DNA of 64,000 nt, taken from assembly GCA_018401565.1 (NCBI GenBank), contig JAGYKS010000025.1, positions 310,001-374,000 on the forward strand, written 5' to 3'. The notes beneath the pieces are model-generated. The model was not told where the DNA came from and made no database searches. It was given only the letters and a program-made list of their open reading frames with translations. The position numbers and the translations under genes were made by a program. Each line of letters begins with the position of its first letter. Position 1 is the first letter of the stretch. The stretch is from Acidimicrobiales bacterium. Its GTDB lineage: Bacteria; Actinomycetota; Acidimicrobiia; Acidimicrobiales; Acidimicrobilacustridaceae. This document shows, one piece after another, positions 1 to 9,566 of the stretch.

Positions 1-67
1 TGGCGAGGTGCCTTTCGGTGACAAAGGCGGTGACCTCGTCGGACAGGTTGCGGGGGTCGAGGGCCAT
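1..67 (-). CDS. PPOX-class F420-dependent oxidoreductase, N-terminal fragment (probable)
   Basis: Only the first 22 codons are inside the window; the gene runs off the left edge. The start is the ATG whose last base pairs with position 67. An AGGAG ribosome-binding site lies 8 bases upstream. The peptide MALDPRNLSDEV...ERHLA matches the usual opening of actinobacterial pyridoxamine-phosphate-oxidase-fold proteins that use F420, where the next strand normally reads ATLTT. The call rests on this short match, so the family is likely but not proven. The gene follows the ABC permease upstream on the same strand. Confidence 0.45.
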   Translation of the reverse strand, partial: MALDPRNLSDEVTAFVTERHLA

Positions 68-168
68 GGGTCACTGCTCCTGATGGTGGTGGGACGTTGT
101 CGCCCTGGCGGGCGCTGACGAACCTGTCGGCGTCTGCGAACCGGCGGGCGCCTGATGGGCAACGGCGG

Positions 169-2794
169 TCATTCGGTGCCGATGGCGTCGAGGACCACCA
201 GACGACTGGCCCGCCACGCCGGGTACAGCCCGGCCATCACTCCGGCCACCGTGCCCATGATCACGATGACCACCAGGTTGTCGACCGGGATGGACAGCAC
301 GCTGAAGGTGGGTTCGGCCCGTGTCAGCACCCCGAACAACGCCACGCCGAACCCGAGCCCGATGGCCAGGCCCAGCACGGTGCCCACGATGGCGATCACC
401 ATGGCTTCCTGCACGATCATCGCCGCGATCTGGCGGGCCTTGGTGCCCACCGCCCGCAGCAGACCGATCTCCCTGGTTCGCTCGTACACCGCCAGCAACA
501 GCGTGTTCACCACGCCGATGAGGGCGATGAACAGCGACAGCGCAAGCAAGGCGTACAGCAACGCCACGCTCTGGTCGACCTGGGCGGCACGGCTGGCGGT
601 GAGGTCGGCGAGGTCGGCAACCTCGGCGGTGGGGTAGGCGGCAACCACTTGTTCCACTGCCCGGCGACCCTCGGTGGGGTCCACCCCGGGGGCGAACTCG
701 ATCAGCACCTGCTGGTCGACCCTGTTGGCGGGCGGCACGTTGGCATCGAACGTCTCGTGCGAGGTGATGAAGCCGCCACCGCGAAGCAACGGGCTCTCGC
801 CGTAGACCGCCAACCACGGTGAACGACTGTTCTCCGGTGGCCTGGAAACTGAGGGTGACCTGATCGCCGACGCCAACGCCCAGCTTGCTGGCCTCATCTG
901 CCGACACCGCCACGGTGGCACCGGTCAGGTCGTCGAGCGAGCCGGAGGTGACCTCGAAGTCCACCAGGCCGTCGATCCGGTCGGGTTGGATGCCCAGCAC
1001 CGTGGCGCCGCGCAGATCCCCGAGCCCCAGTGTCGGGTCACCGCCGTCGGGGACGGCGGGATCACCTTGCGGCCCGATGGACGGTTGGTCCACCCCGGCG
1101 AAGGTGAAGCGCAGCCCGGTGGCCACGTCCACCTCGTCGAGGGCGTCGATGTCTTCGGCAACCTGCGGACTGAGGCCGAGGAACGAGTCGGGGGTGACGA
1201 TGAGGTCGCTGGTGAAGCTGCGCTGGGTGGCCGAGGCCACCGACGCCGACGCCGACGCGGCGGCGATGGCGATCACGGTCACCAACCCGATGCCGATGGT
1301 GAGCGCGGCGGTGGTGGACGAGGTTCGAGCCGGGTTGCGCCGGGCGTTCTCGGTGGCCAGCTGACCGGTGATGCCGGTGATGGCCCGCAGGGGGGCACCG
1401 ATGAAGCCGGCCAGCGGTCGCAGATACAGCGGCCCAAGGGCGGTGACGGCCACGAAGGTGGCCACGAGGCCGGCGCCGATCAGCTGCAGGGCCCGGGTGG
1501 GCTCGGCCGACCAGCCAATGGCAACCATCACGCCGGCACCGACGGCGGCGATGGCACCAACCACCAGTCGTGGCGTGGACCGCGCCGACGTGTCGATGGC
1601 GGCAGCTCCCATGGCTTCCACCGGTGCCACCCGTGACGCCCGCAGCGCCGGCAGCAGGGCGCTGAGCACGGTGATCACGATGCCCAGGGTGACCGGCAGG
1701 ATGAACGCCGCCGATTCCAGCGCCAGCGGACGGGGCGGAAGCTCGAGGCCAAGTGCGTCGAGCAGTTGTCGCAGCCCGGCGGCCAGAGCCACCCCGGCCA
1801 CCGCACCGATGGCTGAGGCGACGACCCCCACCAGGGCGGCTTCCCCCAGCACCGATCCCAGCACCTGACCCCGGCTGGCGCCCACCGCACGAAGCAGTGC
1901 GAGTTCGCGCATGCGCTGGGCGACCAGGACGGCGAAGGTGTTGAAGATGATGAAGCCACCGACGAACAGGGCGATCACGCCGAAGGCGGTGATGAAGGTG
2001 GTGAACTGATTGATGAAGTCCCTGAACGGTCCGGCACTTTCGTCGCTGAACGCCTCACCGGTGATGGCCTCGGTGCCGTCGGGCAGTGACCCCGACAGCC
2101 CGGCCACGAGTTCGGCCTGATCGATCCCGTTGGCTCCGGCGACGGTGATCCAGTCGAACGTGCCTGGCTCGGCCAGCAGTTCCTGGGCCTCGGCGGTGGA
2201 CAGCAACGCCGCCGGTGCACCGGCGAAGTTGTCGATCTCACCGAACGTGGCAATCCCCGACACCGTGAACTGGCGGGTCCCCGAGGCGATGTCCACCCCG
2301 ATCGAGTCACCCACCGAAATGTTGGCGTCGGTTGCCGTGCGCCTGTCGAGCACCAGCGTCCCGGGTGTCGGGGCCGCGCCGGCCACGAGGTCCCAGTTGT
2401 TGAGGTCGGGCACCTCGGACCAGTTCAGTCCGAAGGTGGGAGGACCGGCGTTGGGGTTGCCGATGGGTTCGCCGGCGGTGTCGATCAGTCGGATGGGGCG
2501 GCGTACCTGACCTGCGACGGCGGCAACGTTGGGCTCGCCCGACAGTTGCTGCACCACGGTGGCGTCGATGCGCACCCGTTCGGCGCCAAACGGGGTGGGG
2601 ATTTCCCGGTCTGAGCGCACGACGGCGTCCACACCGAGGTTCACGTCGGCGAAGGCCTCGTCGAACCCGGCCTTGACGGTGTCACCCAGCACGGTGGTGC
2701 CCACCATGAAACTCACGCCCAGCACCACGGCCAGTGCCGTTGCACCCAGTCGCAGCAGATGGGAGCGCAGGCCGCGCACGGTGAGTGTGAACAT
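169..2794 (-). CDS. ABC transporter permease, MacB/FtsX type (one frameshift)
   Basis: This is an integral membrane permease of about 875 residues with two FtsX-like permease domains. An N-terminal membrane segment (about residues 15-40) is followed by an extracellular MacB-like core. A three-helix FtsX domain lies near residues 265-390, then a second core and a second FtsX domain at the C-terminus (ALLYALLALSL, RTREIGLLRAVG). The frame changes near 805-818: upstream reads ...GEQSFTVV, downstream continues VYGESPLLRG. With one base corrected the protein is continuous to the stop at 169. It is a paralogue of the permease at 3543-6086 and probably works with the ATPase at 6178-6957. Such systems export or extract lipids, lipoproteins or peptides; the substrate here cannot be told. 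Confidence 0.85.
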
Positions 2795-2815
2795 GGAACT
2801 CAGGCTATGGCACGG

Positions 2816-3517
2816 TCACGGCGATGGGCGTAGGGGGCCCACGACGGCCCATAGGCGGTCGGTGATCTCGTCGGGCGTGCCGTCGGCATCGACCACGGTG
2901 ATGCCGGCGCGCTCGGCCTCGTGTCGGTAGGCATGGGCCACCCGCTGGTGGAAACCCAGATCCATGCGTTCGAAGCGGTCATCGCTGCCACGGGCCGTGC
3001 GCCGCTCGGCGGCCACCACCGGGTCGAGGTCCAGCACCACCTCCAGGTTGGGGGGACACAGCGAGATGGTGAGATCGCACACACGGCGGGTCCAGCCCAG
3101 GTCGGCTCCGGCCCCGTAACCCTGATAGGCGATGGTCGACAGCCGACCCCGGTCGGCCAGCACCCAGGTGCCGACAGCCAGCAGTGGTGCCACCACCGAC
3201 TCGAGCAGTTGGGCCCGCAGGGCGTTGAAGGCCAGTACTTCGGCGGCTGGGGTGCGGTCGAGGTCACCCAGCAGGAGTTCCCGTCCGGCCTCGGCGAACG
3301 GGTCACCACCCGGTTCGCGCACCACAGCGCAGGTCACACCGGCGGCCTCCAACCGCTTGGCCAGCGCTGCCACCTGGGTGCTCTTGCCGACGCCCTCGCC
3401 GCCCTCCACGATCACGTAGCGGCCCGGTGCCACGGTGGGTACAGGCGACACAGGCGACGCGGGCATGGCGTACGGGCGCGGTGGGGGTGCTGGGCCGTCA
3501 GGGTCAGGTGGGTTCAT
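2816..3517 (-). CDS. tmk: Thymidylate kinase
   Basis: dTMP kinase makes dTDP for DNA synthesis in the cytoplasm. The 233-residue product has the P-loop GGEGVGKST near residue 37, the DRxxxSTIAYQG segment of the family (here DRGRLSTIAYQG, where the usual Tyr after DR is Gly), and a normal C-terminal region. The chosen start, ATG at 3517, gives a Pro-rich N-terminal extension of about 30 residues before the first beta-strand (RYVIVEG). Inner starts such as the ATG at MPASPV are possible. The gene sits on the same strand between two paralogous ABC permeases, 25 bp after the upstream one and 21 bp before the downstream one, so it is probably co-transcribed with them. Confidence 0.9.
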   Translation of the reverse strand: MNPPDPDGPAPPPRPYAMPASPVSPVPTVAPGRYVIVEGGEGVGKSTQVAALAKRLEAAGVTCAVVREPGGDPFAEAGRELLLGDLDRTPAAEVLAFNALRAQLLESVVAPLLAVGTWVLADRGRLSTIAYQGYGAGADLGWTRRVCDLTISLCPPNLEVVLDLDPVVAAERRTARGSDDRFERMDLGFHQRVAHAYRHEAERAGITVVDADGTPDEITDRLWAVVGPLRPSP

Positions 3518-3542
3518 GGGGTCTCCAGTGTGGCCGCTGGGG

Positions 3543-6086
3543 TCACTCGCTGCTGACGGCAGCCAGCACGTCGAGCCGCGCAGCCCGCCGGGCCGGCAGC
3601 AGGGCCGCAACCACGCCGGCCAGTGCTGCCACCACCACTGCACCCACCAGCGTGCCCACCGGGATGCGCAGGACACCGAGGCCCTGACTCGACAGCGCCT
3701 GCACCATGGCCCAGCCGAATCCGATGCCAATGACCAGACCCAACAGGGTGCCGAACACGGCAATGATGACCGACTCCCAGCGCACAACGCTGCGCAGCTG
3801 CGACCGGCTCATGCCCACCGCTCGCATCAGGCCCAGCTCACGGGTGCGCTCGAACACCGACAGAGCCAGCGTGTTGGCGATGCCGACCAGGGCGATGATC
3901 ACGGCCAGACCCAGCAGTGCGTAGACGAGGGTGAGCAACTGGTTGAACTGCGATGCCTGGGCCTCTTTGAACTCGGTCAGGTCCTGCACCTTGGCGGTGG
4001 GCCAGGGAGCGGCCACGGCCACGAGTTGTTCCTGCACGGCGGCCACGTCGGCTCCGGGCTCCACCTTCACCCACACCTGCAGGTCGAACTGTTCGGTGGC
4101 ACCCTGCTCGATGGTGGTCAGGTCCACGAGACGGTCGCCCAGCAGGGCGCGATTGTCGTAGGTGCCCACCACGGTGAGCGTGCGTTCACCAGTGGGGAAC
4201 TGGGCGGTCACGGTGTCGCCGACGACGATGCCGTTGGCCGCAGCGACCTCGGCAGCCACCGCCATTTCGTCGATGGCCAGGTCGGCCACCGTTCCGTCGA
4301 CCACCTTGGGGTCGGTGATCTCGGCGAGTACTGCGGTATCCACGGCGAACACCGTGCTTGCCGCCCCGTCGATGCTGGCGTCGGTGAACCGCACGCCCGT
4401 TGATGCCGCCACTCCGGGTACCTCGGCGACCCCGGCAGCAAGATCGGGGCTCACCCCGCCGACGAAGAACTGTCCCGAATCGATGATGAGGTCACCGCTG
4501 AACGACTCATCGATGATTTCGTCGATGGATGCCGTTGCCGACGAGGCGAAGATGGCGATGAAGCCCACCAGCGCCACGCCAATCATCAACGCGGCAGCGG
4601 TGGTGGCGGTGCGCCGGGGATTGCGGGAGGCGTTCTCGCGGGCCAGCGTGCCGGTGATCCCGAACAGGCGCGGCAGCGGCCAGGAAATGGCGCGTGACAC
4701 TGGTCGGGCGAACGCCGGACCCAGCACGGCCACCCCCAAAAACACCAGGAGTGCGCCCACGGCCACGGCCGCCAGGGCGTTGTCGCCGCCCCGGCTCAGG
4801 CCGTTGGCGATGTTGGCCACACCGGCGCCGAGCACGACGATGCCGATCACGACCCGCAGGACCGGGGTGCGGGTGGATTCGGCGGCCACGTTTCGCAACG
4901 CAGCGATGGGGGGGATTCGAGACGCCCGCAAGGCGGGGAACACGGCGGCCACCAGGGTGATGGCGGTGCCGGTGCCGATGGCGATGGCAACGGTTGTCGA
5001 ACTCACCACGATGGAGGTGCTGGGGATGTCGAAGCCGGCGACGCCCAGCAGGGCGCGCAACCCGATCGATGTGGCGATGCCCAGCACCATGCCCACCATC
5101 GAGGCCAGGACCCCAACGACGGTGGCCTCGGCCAGCACCGAGGTCAGGACCTGTCGGCGGCTGGCCCCGATCGCACGCAGCAGGGCGAGCTCGCGGGTGC
5201 GTTGGGCCAACACGATGGAGAAGGTGTTGTAGATGATGAACGCCCCCACCACCAGGGCGACAACGGCGAAGGCCAGCAGGAAAGTGTTGAAGAATCCCAG
5301 CGCTTCGGCGATGGCGCTCTGGTCCTCGGCGGTGCGGTCGGCGCCGGTGATCGCCTCGGTGCCCGCTGGGATCACGGCGGTGAGATCGTCCACCAGTTGT
5401 TGCTGGGACGTTCCGTCGGTGGCCACCACGGCGATCTCGCTGTAGGTGTCGGGGGTTCCGAACAGTTCCCGGGCCACCGGAAGGGTGAACATGGACACCG
5501 TGGCACCGCCGGGGCTGTCCACCTCACCGAAGGCGGCAATGCCCGACACCGTGAACTGCCGTGGCGCACTGGCGGTCAGCACGGTGACCGTGTCACCCAC
5601 GGCGATGTCGGCGTCGGTTGCTGACCCCTTGTCGATCACCACGTCGTTGGCAGTCGACGGTGCGGCGCCGTCGACCAGACGAAACGGGTTCAGTTGCTCG
5701 AACTGGCTCCAGTTGAACCCGAAGCTGGGAGCACCACCTTGGGGGTTGCCCACCGCCTCGCCATCGGGGGCCACCAACTGGGCGAATCCGGTGACGCTGG
5801 GTTCGGCGATGGCCACCCCCGGGGCGCCGTCGACCACCCCGAGCACCGACGCCGCCACCGGTGAGCGGATCTCGGGACCGAACTGCGACTCCACCACGTC
5901 GGTCGACCGCACCACGGCGTCGGTGCCGGCGTAGGCATTGGCGAACAACTCGTTGAAGGTGCGACCCACGGTGTCGGTCAGCACCAGGGTGCCCGACATG
6001 AGGGCCACGCCAAGCACCACGGCCAGACCGGTCATGGCCAGCCGGGCGCGGTGTCCGGCGATGCTACGCAGCGTCGCTTTCAGCAT
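3543..6086 (-). CDS. ABC transporter permease, MacB/FtsX type
   Basis: This intact 847-residue permease has the same architecture as the paralogue at 169-2794: N-terminal helix (LAMTGLAVVLGVALMSG), periplasm-facing core, FtsX three-helix unit around residues 265-390 (RTRELALLRAIGASRRQVL), a second core, and a C-terminal FtsX unit (RTRELGLMRAVGMS). The duplicated RTRExxLxRAxG motif after each first FtsX helix is typical of the family. It lies 91 bp downstream of its ATPase and upstream of tmk. The sequence over and upstream of its start codon is locally duplicated (6073-6126), so translation start signals could be affected; the ATG ending at 6086 is the in-frame start. Confidence 0.9.
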   Translation of the reverse strand: MLKATLRSIAGHRARLAMTGLAVVLGVALMSGTLVLTDTVGRTFNELFANAYAGTDAVVRSTDVVESQFGPEIRSPVAASVLGVVDGAPGVAIAEPSVTGFAQLVAPDGEAVGNPQGGAPSFGFNWSQFEQLNPFRLVDGAAPSTANDVVIDKGSATDADIAVGDTVTVLTASAPRQFTVSGIAAFGEVDSPGGATVSMFTLPVARELFGTPDTYSEIAVVATDGTSQQQLVDDLTAVIPAGTEAITGADRTAEDQSAIAEALGFFNTFLLAFAVVALVVGAFIIYNTFSIVLAQRTRELALLRAIGASRRQVLTSVLAEATVVGVLASMVGMVLGIATSIGLRALLGVAGFDIPSTSIVVSSTTVAIAIGTGTAITLVAAVFPALRASRIPPIAALRNVAAESTRTPVLRVVIGIVVLGAGVANIANGLSRGGDNALAAVAVGALLVFLGVAVLGPAFARPVSRAISWPLPRLFGITGTLARENASRNPRRTATTAAALMIGVALVGFIAIFASSATASIDEIIDESFSGDLIIDSGQFFVGGVSPDLAAGVAEVPGVAASTGVRFTDASIDGAASTVFAVDTAVLAEITDPKVVDGTVADLAIDEMAVAAEVAAANGIVVGDTVTAQFPTGERTLTVVGTYDNRALLGDRLVDLTTIEQGATEQFDLQVWVKVEPGADVAAVQEQLVAVAAPWPTAKVQDLTEFKEAQASQFNQLLTLVYALLGLAVIIALVGIANTLALSVFERTRELGLMRAVGMSRSQLRSVVRWESVIIAVFGTLLGLVIGIGFGWAMVQALSSQGLGVLRIPVGTLVGAVVVAALAGVVAALLPARRAARLDVLAAVSSE

Positions 6087-6126
6087 GGTGCCGTCACAGT
6101 CAGCATGGTGCCGTCGCTTTCAGCAT
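6073..6126. repeat. Local duplication over a permease start codon
   Basis: The 14-mer GTCGCTTTCAGCAT occurs at 6073-6086 and again at 6113-6126. The 16-mer TCAGCATGGTGCCGTC occurs at 6080-6095 and 6100-6115. The repeat covers the start codon of the permease gene and its leader, so several CAT (ATG on the minus strand) triplets stand in a row. Confidence 0.8.
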
Positions 6127-6177
6127 TCGTCAGGGGGTGGGAGGCTGGTGAGCGGCCGGTGGTGGTCGCCACGCCGG

Positions 6178-6957
6178 TCACTCCCCGAACTGCTTGAGCC
6201 GATCGAGGACCCGTTCGGCGGTGGGGTCGTCCATCTCATCGACGATGCGACCGTCGGCCAGAAACAGCGCCCGGTTGGCGTACGCCGCTGCCATGGGGTC
6301 GTGGGTGACCATCACGATGGTCTGGCCGAGGTCGGTCACGGCCTGGCGCATGAAGTCGAGGATCTCGGCGCCAGCGCGCGAGTCGAGGTTTCCCGTGGGC
6401 TCGTCGGCGAAGATGATGTCGGGCCGCGCCGCCAGCGCCCGGGCAACCGCCACGCGCTGCTGCTGGCCACCCGACAGCTCCGACGGTCGGTGGTTGAGCC
6501 GATTGCCCAGCCCCACGGTGGACACCACATTGTCCATCCATTCCTTGTCCGGCTTGCGTCCGGCAAGATCCATGGGAAGGGTGATGTTCTCGGCGGCGGT
6601 GAGGGTGGGGACCAGGTTGAACGCCTGAAACACGAACCCGATGCGATCGCGTCGCAACTGGGTGAGGTCACGCTCACGCAGCGTTGTGATGTCGGTATCT
6701 CCGATGAACACGGCACCGCCAGTGAGGGTGTCCAGTCCGGCCACGCAATGCATGAGCGTGGACTTGCCGGACCCCGATGGGCCCATGATGGCGGTGAAGC
6801 GGCCAGTCTCGAAGCCGCAGGTGACACCGTCGAGCGCCCTGACCTCGGTGTCGCCACTCCCATAAACCTTCAGCGCATTCTCTGCCCGGGCCGCCAGGGT
6901 CGGGGTGTTTTGGGTGGCGGCGCCGGCGTCGGGGGCGGGATCTGTCGTGGTCATCAT
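6178..6957 (-). CDS. ABC transporter ATP-binding protein, LolD/MacB type
   Basis: This is the nucleotide-binding subunit for the adjacent FtsX-type permeases. It has Walker A GPSGSGKST, the Q-loop region GFVFQAFNL, signature LSGGQQQRV, Walker B IIFADEPTGNLD and the switch histidine (VTHD). About 259 residues is a little over the usual 230 because of an Ala/Pro-rich N-terminal tail. Two adjacent ATG codons (6957 and 6954) follow a GGGAGG ribosome-binding site; the spacing favours the second, and a GTG nine bases further up is less likely. It is the first gene of the block ATPase, permease, tmk, permease on the minus strand and is divergent from the methyltransferase at 7154. Confidence 0.92.
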   Translation of the reverse strand: MMTTTDPAPDAGAATQNTPTLAARAENALKVYGSGDTEVRALDGVTCGFETGRFTAIMGPSGSGKSTLMHCVAGLDTLTGGAVFIGDTDITTLRERDLTQLRRDRIGFVFQAFNLVPTLTAAENITLPMDLAGRKPDKEWMDNVVSTVGLGNRLNHRPSELSGGQQQRVAVARALAARPDIIFADEPTGNLDSRAGAEILDFMRQAVTDLGQTIVMVTHDPMAAAYANRALFLADGRIVDEMDDPTAERVLDRLKQFGE

Positions 6958-7153
6958 TCCTCCCACAGGAGCGTTGTCTGGTCACCGTCGGGTGCGGTCG
7001 GCGCAATTGCCTGAACCTTCACAGGCTAGGTGGCTCAGCTGCCGACGGGGTACATCGCTCCACAGGTTGGACCACAAACCGAGCGAAGTGGGTTGGTGGT
7101 TGGCAGGATGGGGGCACGCCGGATCGCCGGCTGCCGACTGGGAGGTCACCACC

Positions 7154-7849
7154 ATGAGCCCACCTGATGATTCCGCCCCCGACGGGCCCAAGGCGTTTTT
7201 TCTGTCCGGGGATCTGGCCCGGTATGTGGCCGACCACAGCAGCCAGGCTGATCCGGTCCTGACCGATCTCATTGAGGCGACGCAGGCCCTTGGGGCAGTG
7301 GCGGGAATGCAGATATCAACCGAGCAGGGGGTGTTCATGACCATGCTCACCCGCATGCTGGGGGCCCGCACCGCCATCGAGGTGGGAACGTTCACGGGGT
7401 ACTCGTCGATCTGTATCGCCCGCGGCCTGGCCGAGGGAGGGCGACTCATCGCCTGTGACGTGTCCGACGAATGGACTTCGCTGGCGCGCAAGGCGTGGTT
7501 GGCCGCCGGCGTGGCCGACCGGATCGACCTCCGGTTGGGCCCGGCTGCCGACACCCTTGCGGCCCTGCCGGCCAGTCTGGTGGTGGACCTTGCCTTCATC
7601 GACGCCGACAAGGGCGGGTACCGCACCTACTACGACCTGGTGATGCAGAGACTGCGGCCCGGTGGGGTGATCCTGGTCGACAACGTCTTGTGGTCGGGGC
7701 GGGTGGTGGACGCCGCCAACACCGAGGCCGACACCGTCTCACTGCGTGCGTTCAACAAGTACGTGGCCAGTGACGATCGGGTGGAGGTGGCCATGGTCCC
7801 GCTGGCTGACGGGTTGTCCGTCATTCGCCAGCATGACGAGGCGACATAG
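7154..7849 (+). CDS. SAM-dependent O-methyltransferase, caffeoyl-CoA OMT family
   Basis: This 231-residue class I methyltransferase transfers a methyl group from SAM to a hydroxyl. The SAM-binding motif is AIEVGTFTGYSS, the acidic motif II is LIACDVSDEW, and the metal/catalytic segment is DLAFIDADKGGY...VDNVLWSG, all in the family order. The start at 7154 is preceded by GGAGG at 7141-7145 with ideal 8-base spacing, although the frame is open further upstream. The natural substrate is unknown; bacterial members act on catechols and related small phenols. It is divergent from the ABC transporter block and 107 bp ahead of the haloalkane dehalogenase. Confidence 0.92.
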   Translation: MSPPDDSAPDGPKAFFLSGDLARYVADHSSQADPVLTDLIEATQALGAVAGMQISTEQGVFMTMLTRMLGARTAIEVGTFTGYSSICIARGLAEGGRLIACDVSDEWTSLARKAWLAAGVADRIDLRLGPAADTLAALPASLVVDLAFIDADKGGYRTYYDLVMQRLRPGGVILVDNVLWSGRVVDAANTEADTVSLRAFNKYVASDDRVEVAMVPLADGLSVIRQHDEAT

Positions 7850-7956
7850 CGGCACCGGGCGTGGTGGTCGTGGCATGATCTGACAGTATCGTTGCCACCA
7901 ACTCGGCAAACCCGTACGACCCTGATGCCGTGATTGCCAACCAACCGGAGTGTGCC

Positions 7957-8931
7957 ATGGACGTGTTGCGTACCCCCGACGAACGTTTCGACAATCTGAC
8001 CGACTACCCGTTCGCGCCGAACTACCACCACGTCGACGCCGTTGCTGGTGACGCATCGGCGGGGGTGCTGCGCATGCATTACGTCGACGAGCCCGCGACC
8101 GGAACTGTGTGTGATCCGGCGGAGACGGTGCTGTGCCTTCATGGCGAGCCCAGCTGGAGCTATCTCTACCGCTCGATGGTCCCGATGTTCTCGGCCGCCG
8201 GCATGCGGTGTGTGGCCCCTGATCTCGTGGGGTTCGGACGGTCAGACAAGCCGGCGCTGCGCTCTGACTACACCTATGACCGTCACGTGGCGTGGCTCGG
8301 CCAATTGCTGTTCGAGCGCCTTGATCTTCGCAACATCACCCTGGTGTGTCAGGACTGGGGGGGTCTGCTTGGCCTTCGTCTGGTGGGCGAGCACCCTGAC
8401 CGGTTTGCCCGGGTGGTGGCGGCCAACACCTTTTTGCCCACTGGCGAGCGACCACTCAGCGACGCCTTCCACCGGTGGCGTCAGTTCTCCCAGGAGATCG
8501 AAGAGTTTCCTGTTGCCGCCATCGTCAACGGTGGGTGTGTGGGCCAGTTGTCGGCTGATGCGCTTGCGGCCTACGACGCCCCATTCCCCACCGAGGACTT
8601 CAAGGCCGGCGCCCGACAGTTTCCGACGCTGGTGCCCGACTCCCCAGACGCCCCCGGTGCAGCTGCAAGCAGGGCGGCGTGGGCCGAACTCGAGACCTTC
8701 GACAGGCCGTTTCTCACCGCATTCAGTGACAGCGACCCGGTCACCGCCGGATCGGAGCGATTGATGCATCGACGGATTCCCGGGACTGCCGGCCAGCCCC
8801 ACGTCACCATTACCGAGGCGGGGCACTTCCTTCAGGAAGACAAAGGGCCGCAGCTGGCCCAAGCCGTTATTGACCTGGTTGCTGCAACCCCCGGTCACAC
8901 TGATTTAGACACACTGATTCAGGCACACTGA
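7957..8931 (+). CDS. dhmA: Haloalkane dehalogenase, DhlA/DhmA-like subfamily
   Basis: This alpha/beta hydrolase of 324 residues is predicted to cleave carbon-halogen bonds hydrolytically in the cytoplasm. The oxyanion region is LHGEPSWSY. The nucleophile elbow CQDWGG supplies Asp133, followed by Trp134, the halide-binding residue next to the nucleophile. Asp258 or Asp260 (FSDSDP) is the likely catalytic acid, and His290 (EAGHF) the base. The N-terminal segment TPDERFDNLTDYPF is typical of the DhlA/DhmA branch. The ATG at 7957 has GGAG six bases upstream. Related epoxide hydrolases share the fold but lack the QDW arrangement, so dehalogenase is preferred; the substrate is not known. Confidence 0.85.
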   Translation: MDVLRTPDERFDNLTDYPFAPNYHHVDAVAGDASAGVLRMHYVDEPATGTVCDPAETVLCLHGEPSWSYLYRSMVPMFSAAGMRCVAPDLVGFGRSDKPALRSDYTYDRHVAWLGQLLFERLDLRNITLVCQDWGGLLGLRLVGEHPDRFARVVAANTFLPTGERPLSDAFHRWRQFSQEIEEFPVAAIVNGGCVGQLSADALAAYDAPFPTEDFKAGARQFPTLVPDSPDAPGAAASRAAWAELETFDRPFLTAFSDSDPVTAGSERLMHRRIPGTAGQPHVTITEAGHFLQEDKGPQLAQAVIDLVAATPGHTDLDTLIQAH

Positions 8932-8947
8932 TTCACGGCTCCCTGAA

Positions 8948-8979
8948 TGGAGCAGGGCCCGCTGGTTGGAGCAGGGCCC
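8948..8979. repeat. Direct repeat, 13 bp x 2, in a convergent gap
   Basis: TGGAGCAGGGCCC occurs at 8948-8960 and 8967-8979 (19-bp period), filling the 56-bp gap between the dehalogenase stop and the stop of the convergent small gene. Confidence 0.85.
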
Positions 8980-8987
8980 AGTGGGGA

Positions 8988-9221
8988 TCAGCCGCTGCGC
9001 CGACGCCGACGCCGGGCGGCGTCGATCTTGCGGGCGGCGTCAACGAGCTCCAGTTGTTCCTTGCGTGGCTCAGCGTTGCCATCCACAACGGGGGCAAGGT
9101 TGCGACCTGACGCCTCAAGAAGGCCCGACACCGAAACGCCCTGCTCGGCGGCAAAGTCGTGCCAGGCATCGTGGGCTTCACGGCTCAGGTAGGCGTGGAG
9201 TGCTCGACGGTCATCGCTCAT
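8988..9221 (-). CDS. Small basic protein, possible ribbon-helix-helix type
   Basis: This hypothetical protein of 77 residues starts MSDDRRALHAYLSREAHDAW and ends in a run of arginines (AARRRRRRSG). A segment around residues 10-40 (AYLSREAHDAWHDF, GVSVSGLLEA) has the spacing of a ribbon-helix-helix DNA-binding domain: strand with an uncharged-polar face, helix, turn, helix. This and the Arg-rich tail suggest nucleic acid binding, but I do not recognise the family and give no function. It has its own divergent, AT-richer upstream region, shared with the GntR operon. Confidence 0.6.
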   Translation of the reverse strand: MSDDRRALHAYLSREAHDAWHDFAAEQGVSVSGLLEASGRNLAPVVDGNAEPRKEQLELVDAARKIDAARRRRRRSG

Positions 9222-9468
9222 GTTTTCGGTCCTCGCGTTGGTGGTCCGCATCGATTGTGTTGTTCTGGAACCTTGATGCCCTGCGAACGGTGGGCACGCC
9301 GGCCAACGTGATCAGTGAAACTGTCGCCTCAGTCCAGAATAATGTGATCGGAGATCCTTACTACGTGTAGAAGGTTATGGAAGGTACATGTTTCATACGC
9401 ATGCACCTCACAACTACCTTTATGCAGTGGCAACTATGCCCTTACCGTTATCAACGTATCAGAACCAC

Positions 9469-9485
9469 AAGTGGTCAGACCACTT
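9469..9485. promoter_or_regulatory. Candidate GntR/FadR-family operator
   Basis: AAGTGGTC-A-GACCACTT is a perfect 8-bp inverted repeat around one central base. Its core TGGTNNNACCA is the half-site arrangement known for FadR-subfamily GntR regulators such as PdhR and LldR. The next plus-strand gene, 155 bp downstream, encodes a FadR-type GntR regulator, so autoregulation of the operon is a natural inference. Binding is not shown. Confidence 0.6.
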
Positions 9486-9499
9486 TGGTGGGGGTTGTT

Positions 9500-9537
9500 G
9501 GTCACAGCACCGGGCTGCCGGTCACACCACCGGGCGG
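9500..9537. repeat. Direct repeat, 18 bp x 2, 20-bp period
   Basis: GGTCACANCACCGGGCNG occurs at 9500-9517 and 9520-9537 with two substitutions. It lies just downstream of the palindromic operator candidate and could be a second binding element or a simple duplication. Confidence 0.7.
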
Positions 9538-9566
9538 GACCCCACAGGCATATTCAGACACGACCC

